From: Caulobacter radicis
GTDB taxonomy: Bacteria; Pseudomonadota; Alphaproteobacteria; Caulobacterales; Caulobacteraceae
Direction: 5' to 3'
NCBI RefSeq assembly: GCF_003094615.1
Contig: NZ_QDKO01000025.1
Coordinates: forward strand, 62,001 to 126,000
Length of the DNA stretch: 64,000 bases
Shown: positions 62,367-64,000 of the stretch, piece after piece
How positions within the stretch are numbered: the stretch's first letter is position 1
Layout of the letters: the number at the start of each line of letters is the position of its first letter
The notes under the pieces: generated by a model
Databases searched by the model: none
What the model was told of the DNA's origin: nothing
What the model saw: only the letters and a program-made list of their open reading frames with translations
Position numbers and translations under genes: made by a program

Positions 62367-62816
62367 TCAGGACGCGTCGGCGAAACCCGTCGCGCGCAGC
62401 ATCAGCTCGCCAGCCCTCGGATCCCTCTCGAAGACCAGACCGCCCGACGCCTTGGAGCCCTCGGCGACATAGTCGATCGTGAAGCCCGAGGTCTGCTGCG
62501 CGCCCTTAATCGACAGCACGCCTTCGATCTGGACCTGGGCGGCCGGCTCGCCGCCGTGATTGAACGCCTCCACCTGCGCGACATAGCCGTGAGCCGTCGG
62601 CGTAACCTCGATCAGCTTCACCTCGATCGCCGGCGGCCCCTCGGCGCCGAACAGGGCGTCCCAGGCCGTGAAACCGATTGCGGTGGCGGCAAGCACCAGC
62701 CCCACGGCCGCCGAGGCCCATTCCAGGGCCGGCGTTCCCTTCGCCGGCGCCGGCTTGGACGAGGCCTTCGGTTTTGAGGCCGGCGCTGGAGTTGCGGTTT
62801 TGGGCTTCTGGGCCAT
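62367..62816 (-). CDS. TIGR02588-family protein
   Basis: 149 residues. A disordered Lys/Pro/Ala-rich start (residues 1-28), one membrane helix (EWASAAVGLVLAATAIGFTA), then a beta domain (YVAQVEAFNHGGEPAAQVQI, TSGFTIDYVAEGSKASGGLV) probably on the periplasmic side. It fits TIGR02588, found next to the TIGR02587 membrane protein. ATG at 62816 overlaps the upstream stop by one base (TGATG). Confidence 0.75.
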   Translation of the reverse strand: MAQKPKTATPAPASKPKASSKPAPAKGTPALEWASAAVGLVLAATAIGFTAWDALFGAEGPPAIEVKLIEVTPTAHGYVAQVEAFNHGGEPAAQVQIEGVLSIKGAQQTSGFTIDYVAEGSKASGGLVFERDPRAGELMLRATGFADAS

Positions 62817-63631
62817 CACACCACCAGGCGAGCGGTGGCCGCGCCGATGGCGGCGGGGAAGCCAAGGACGACCGTCATGGTGGCGACCTCATGGGCGGCG
62901 ACCCCATCGGTGCGCCCGAAGGTCCAGAGCAGGTAGAGGCTCATCAGCAGTGCGACCCCGTAGCCGGGGCAGGTGAAGGCCACGAAGGTGCGGCGAAAGT
63001 CGCCCGCCTGCCGACGCCGCGTCTCGCCCGGAAAACCGAGCTGATAGACGAAGACGTGCAGCAGCAGGATGGAGATCGCCACCAGGGCCAGGGTGGCCCA
63101 GGGCCCCATCTGGTAGGCGATCAGCACCATCTCCTCGGTCGGGGCGACATTGAAGGCCAGGAACGCCGCCCCCACCGCCATCAGGAAAAGCTCGCTGAGC
63201 GGTCCAGCCCTCTCCTTCTCGCGCGCGCCTGGTCCCCGCTCGCCCAGCTGCTTGCCGGCCAAAAGCGCGCCCACCGCCGCGGGGGCGGCGCACAGCGCGA
63301 TCTTGCCAAGACCGGCCTGGGTGCAGATTTCGTCGCCTCGAAGCACGCCAAAAACGGCCAGCAAGACGGCGGCCAGCAGGAAACCGACGCCGAAGGCGGC
63401 CAAGGCGTCGAGCACCTCGTCCTTCAGCCTGAAGGTCGGTTCGAAACCGGCGTAGTAGGAAAGACCGATCAGCATCGGCACGGTCAGCAGCAGAAAGATC
63501 AGGAGCCGCCAGCGCTCCACCGCCATCCCCAGCGACCACATCTCCATGGTCATCAGCAGCGGAAAAGAAAACAGCAGGGCCCCGCCGAAGGCCCGGCTCA
63601 AGGCCCGGGCATAAACCGCGTTCGCATCCAA
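62816..63631 (-). CDS. TIGR02587-family integral membrane protein
   Basis: 271 residues with about seven to eight hydrophobic helices: ALLFSFPLLMTMEMWSLGMA, LLIFLLLTVPMLIGLSYYAG, LDALAAFGVGFLLAAVLLAV, ELFLMAVGAAFLAFNVAPTE, LALVAISILLLHVFVYQLGF. The NVAPTEEMVLIA stretch is a family feature. TTG at 63631 was chosen for the GGGAGG 9 bases upstream. Function unknown; here paired and coupled with the TIGR02588 gene and convergent to the oxidase operon. Confidence 0.78.
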   Translation of the reverse strand: MDANAVYARALSRAFGGALLFSFPLLMTMEMWSLGMAVERWRLLIFLLLTVPMLIGLSYYAGFEPTFRLKDEVLDALAAFGVGFLLAAVLLAVFGVLRGDEICTQAGLGKIALCAAPAAVGALLAGKQLGERGPGAREKERAGPLSELFLMAVGAAFLAFNVAPTEEMVLIAYQMGPWATLALVAISILLLHVFVYQLGFPGETRRRQAGDFRRTFVAFTCPGYGVALLMSLYLLWTFGRTDGVAAHEVATMTVVLGFPAAIGAATARLVV

Positions 63632-63756
63632 GACGCCATCCCTCCCGTCTCGCCGTGCCAACGGTCAGGCTTGGCCGCCGGTTCCTGGCAGGCCAGCAGG
63701 CCATGTTGATTTGCAGGGACACGAGGGCCTGGCGACCTGTCGCAAGGGGGACTTCG

Positions 63757-64000
63757 TCACCCGCGGGCGCCCCACGGCTGACGCGTGAAGAAGGCGATGG
63801 TCGCCACGCCCGCGGCGACTACCAGGGCGTCCTCGACGAGGCCGCTGGGCGTCTGGCCAAACTTGATCATGGCCCGCTTGCGTCCCGCCAGGGTCAGGTA
63901 GGCCAGCGGCACGGCGGTCGCGATCGCCACGCTCGCCCCGGCCTTCTCGCGACCGCGCGGCGCCAGGGCCGCGCCGGCGATGCCGGCGCTGGCGATCCGG
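63757..64000 (-). CDS. DUF4126-family membrane protein, copy 2 (partial)
   Basis: The C-terminal 80 codons of a second DUF4126 gene, in the same orientation and very close in sequence to 53158-53401. It ends FFTRQPWGARG where copy 1 has FFTHQQWGARG. The N-terminal part lies beyond the window. Confidence 0.85.
   Translation of the reverse strand, partial: RIASAGIAGAALAPRGREKAGASVAIATAVPLAYLTLAGRKRAMIKFGQTPSGLVEDALVVAAGVATIAFFTRQPWGARG

Overview
The window is GC-rich alphaproteobacterial chromosome, most likely Caulobacter or a close relative. This rests on the sigma-E/ChrR pair beside cfa, a GTTC-N7-GTTC LexA box at dinB, a possible EcfG-type (GGAAC) promoter family, a TonB-dependent receptor, and frequent TTG/GTG starts with ATGA overlaps. 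The assignment is inference; there is no rRNA or marker gene. I saw no tRNA, rRNA, CRISPR array or replication origin.

Layout. 1-6.2 kb: a catabolic/uptake block (TonB receptor, GH3 glycosidase, AAHS-type MFS transporter, divergent LysR). 6.3-11.3 kb: small oxidoreductase/hydrolase genes with three regulators (OhrR-like MarR and LysR) and two decayed fragments. 11.4-17.8 kb: a complete RND efflux system with divergent TetR and two matching operators. 18-20.4 kb: very small genes and a roughly 0.8 kb stretch without a convincing gene. 20.5-24.8 kb: two divergent hybrid histidine kinases. 24.8-26.1 kb: remains of a conjugative element (Abi-like fragment, TraG/VirD4 with a nonsense codon) and an IS scrap.

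26.2-53.6 kb is dominated by stress functions: CsbD, a thioredoxin-reductase-like flavoprotein, two large catalases, a ferritin-like protein, a general-stress protein, a HisKA_2 kinase, cfa/sigma-E/ChrR, DinB, hemerythrin, and several small hydrophilic proteins. Inside it (30.3-33.7 kb) lies a GT2 / PIG-L deacetylase / NodS-like methyltransferase / acyl-CoA-dehydrogenase cluster, the best candidate here for an undescribed pathway. A graveyard at 44.8-46.6 kb holds EAL, ParD, nuclease-like and transposase pieces.

53.7-63.6 kb is a respiratory module: membrane PQQ dehydrogenase, CtaG-like factor, cytochrome b561, two c-type cytochromes, a heme-copper oxidase (subunit II with fused cytochrome c; subunit I fused to a subunit III-like part), and a TIGR02587/TIGR02588-like pair. 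It is bracketed by two closely similar DUF4126 genes in direct orientation.

Regulation visible in the DNA ties the parts together. At least eleven GGAAC-N16/17-nnTT elements precede stress and respiratory genes and resemble EcfG/sigma-T promoters; two overlap head to head between the divergent cytochrome genes. Two TGATCC-N18-TAT elements precede rpoE and a DUF3313 lipoprotein gene. The OhrR-like and TetR regulators have recognisable repeated operators.
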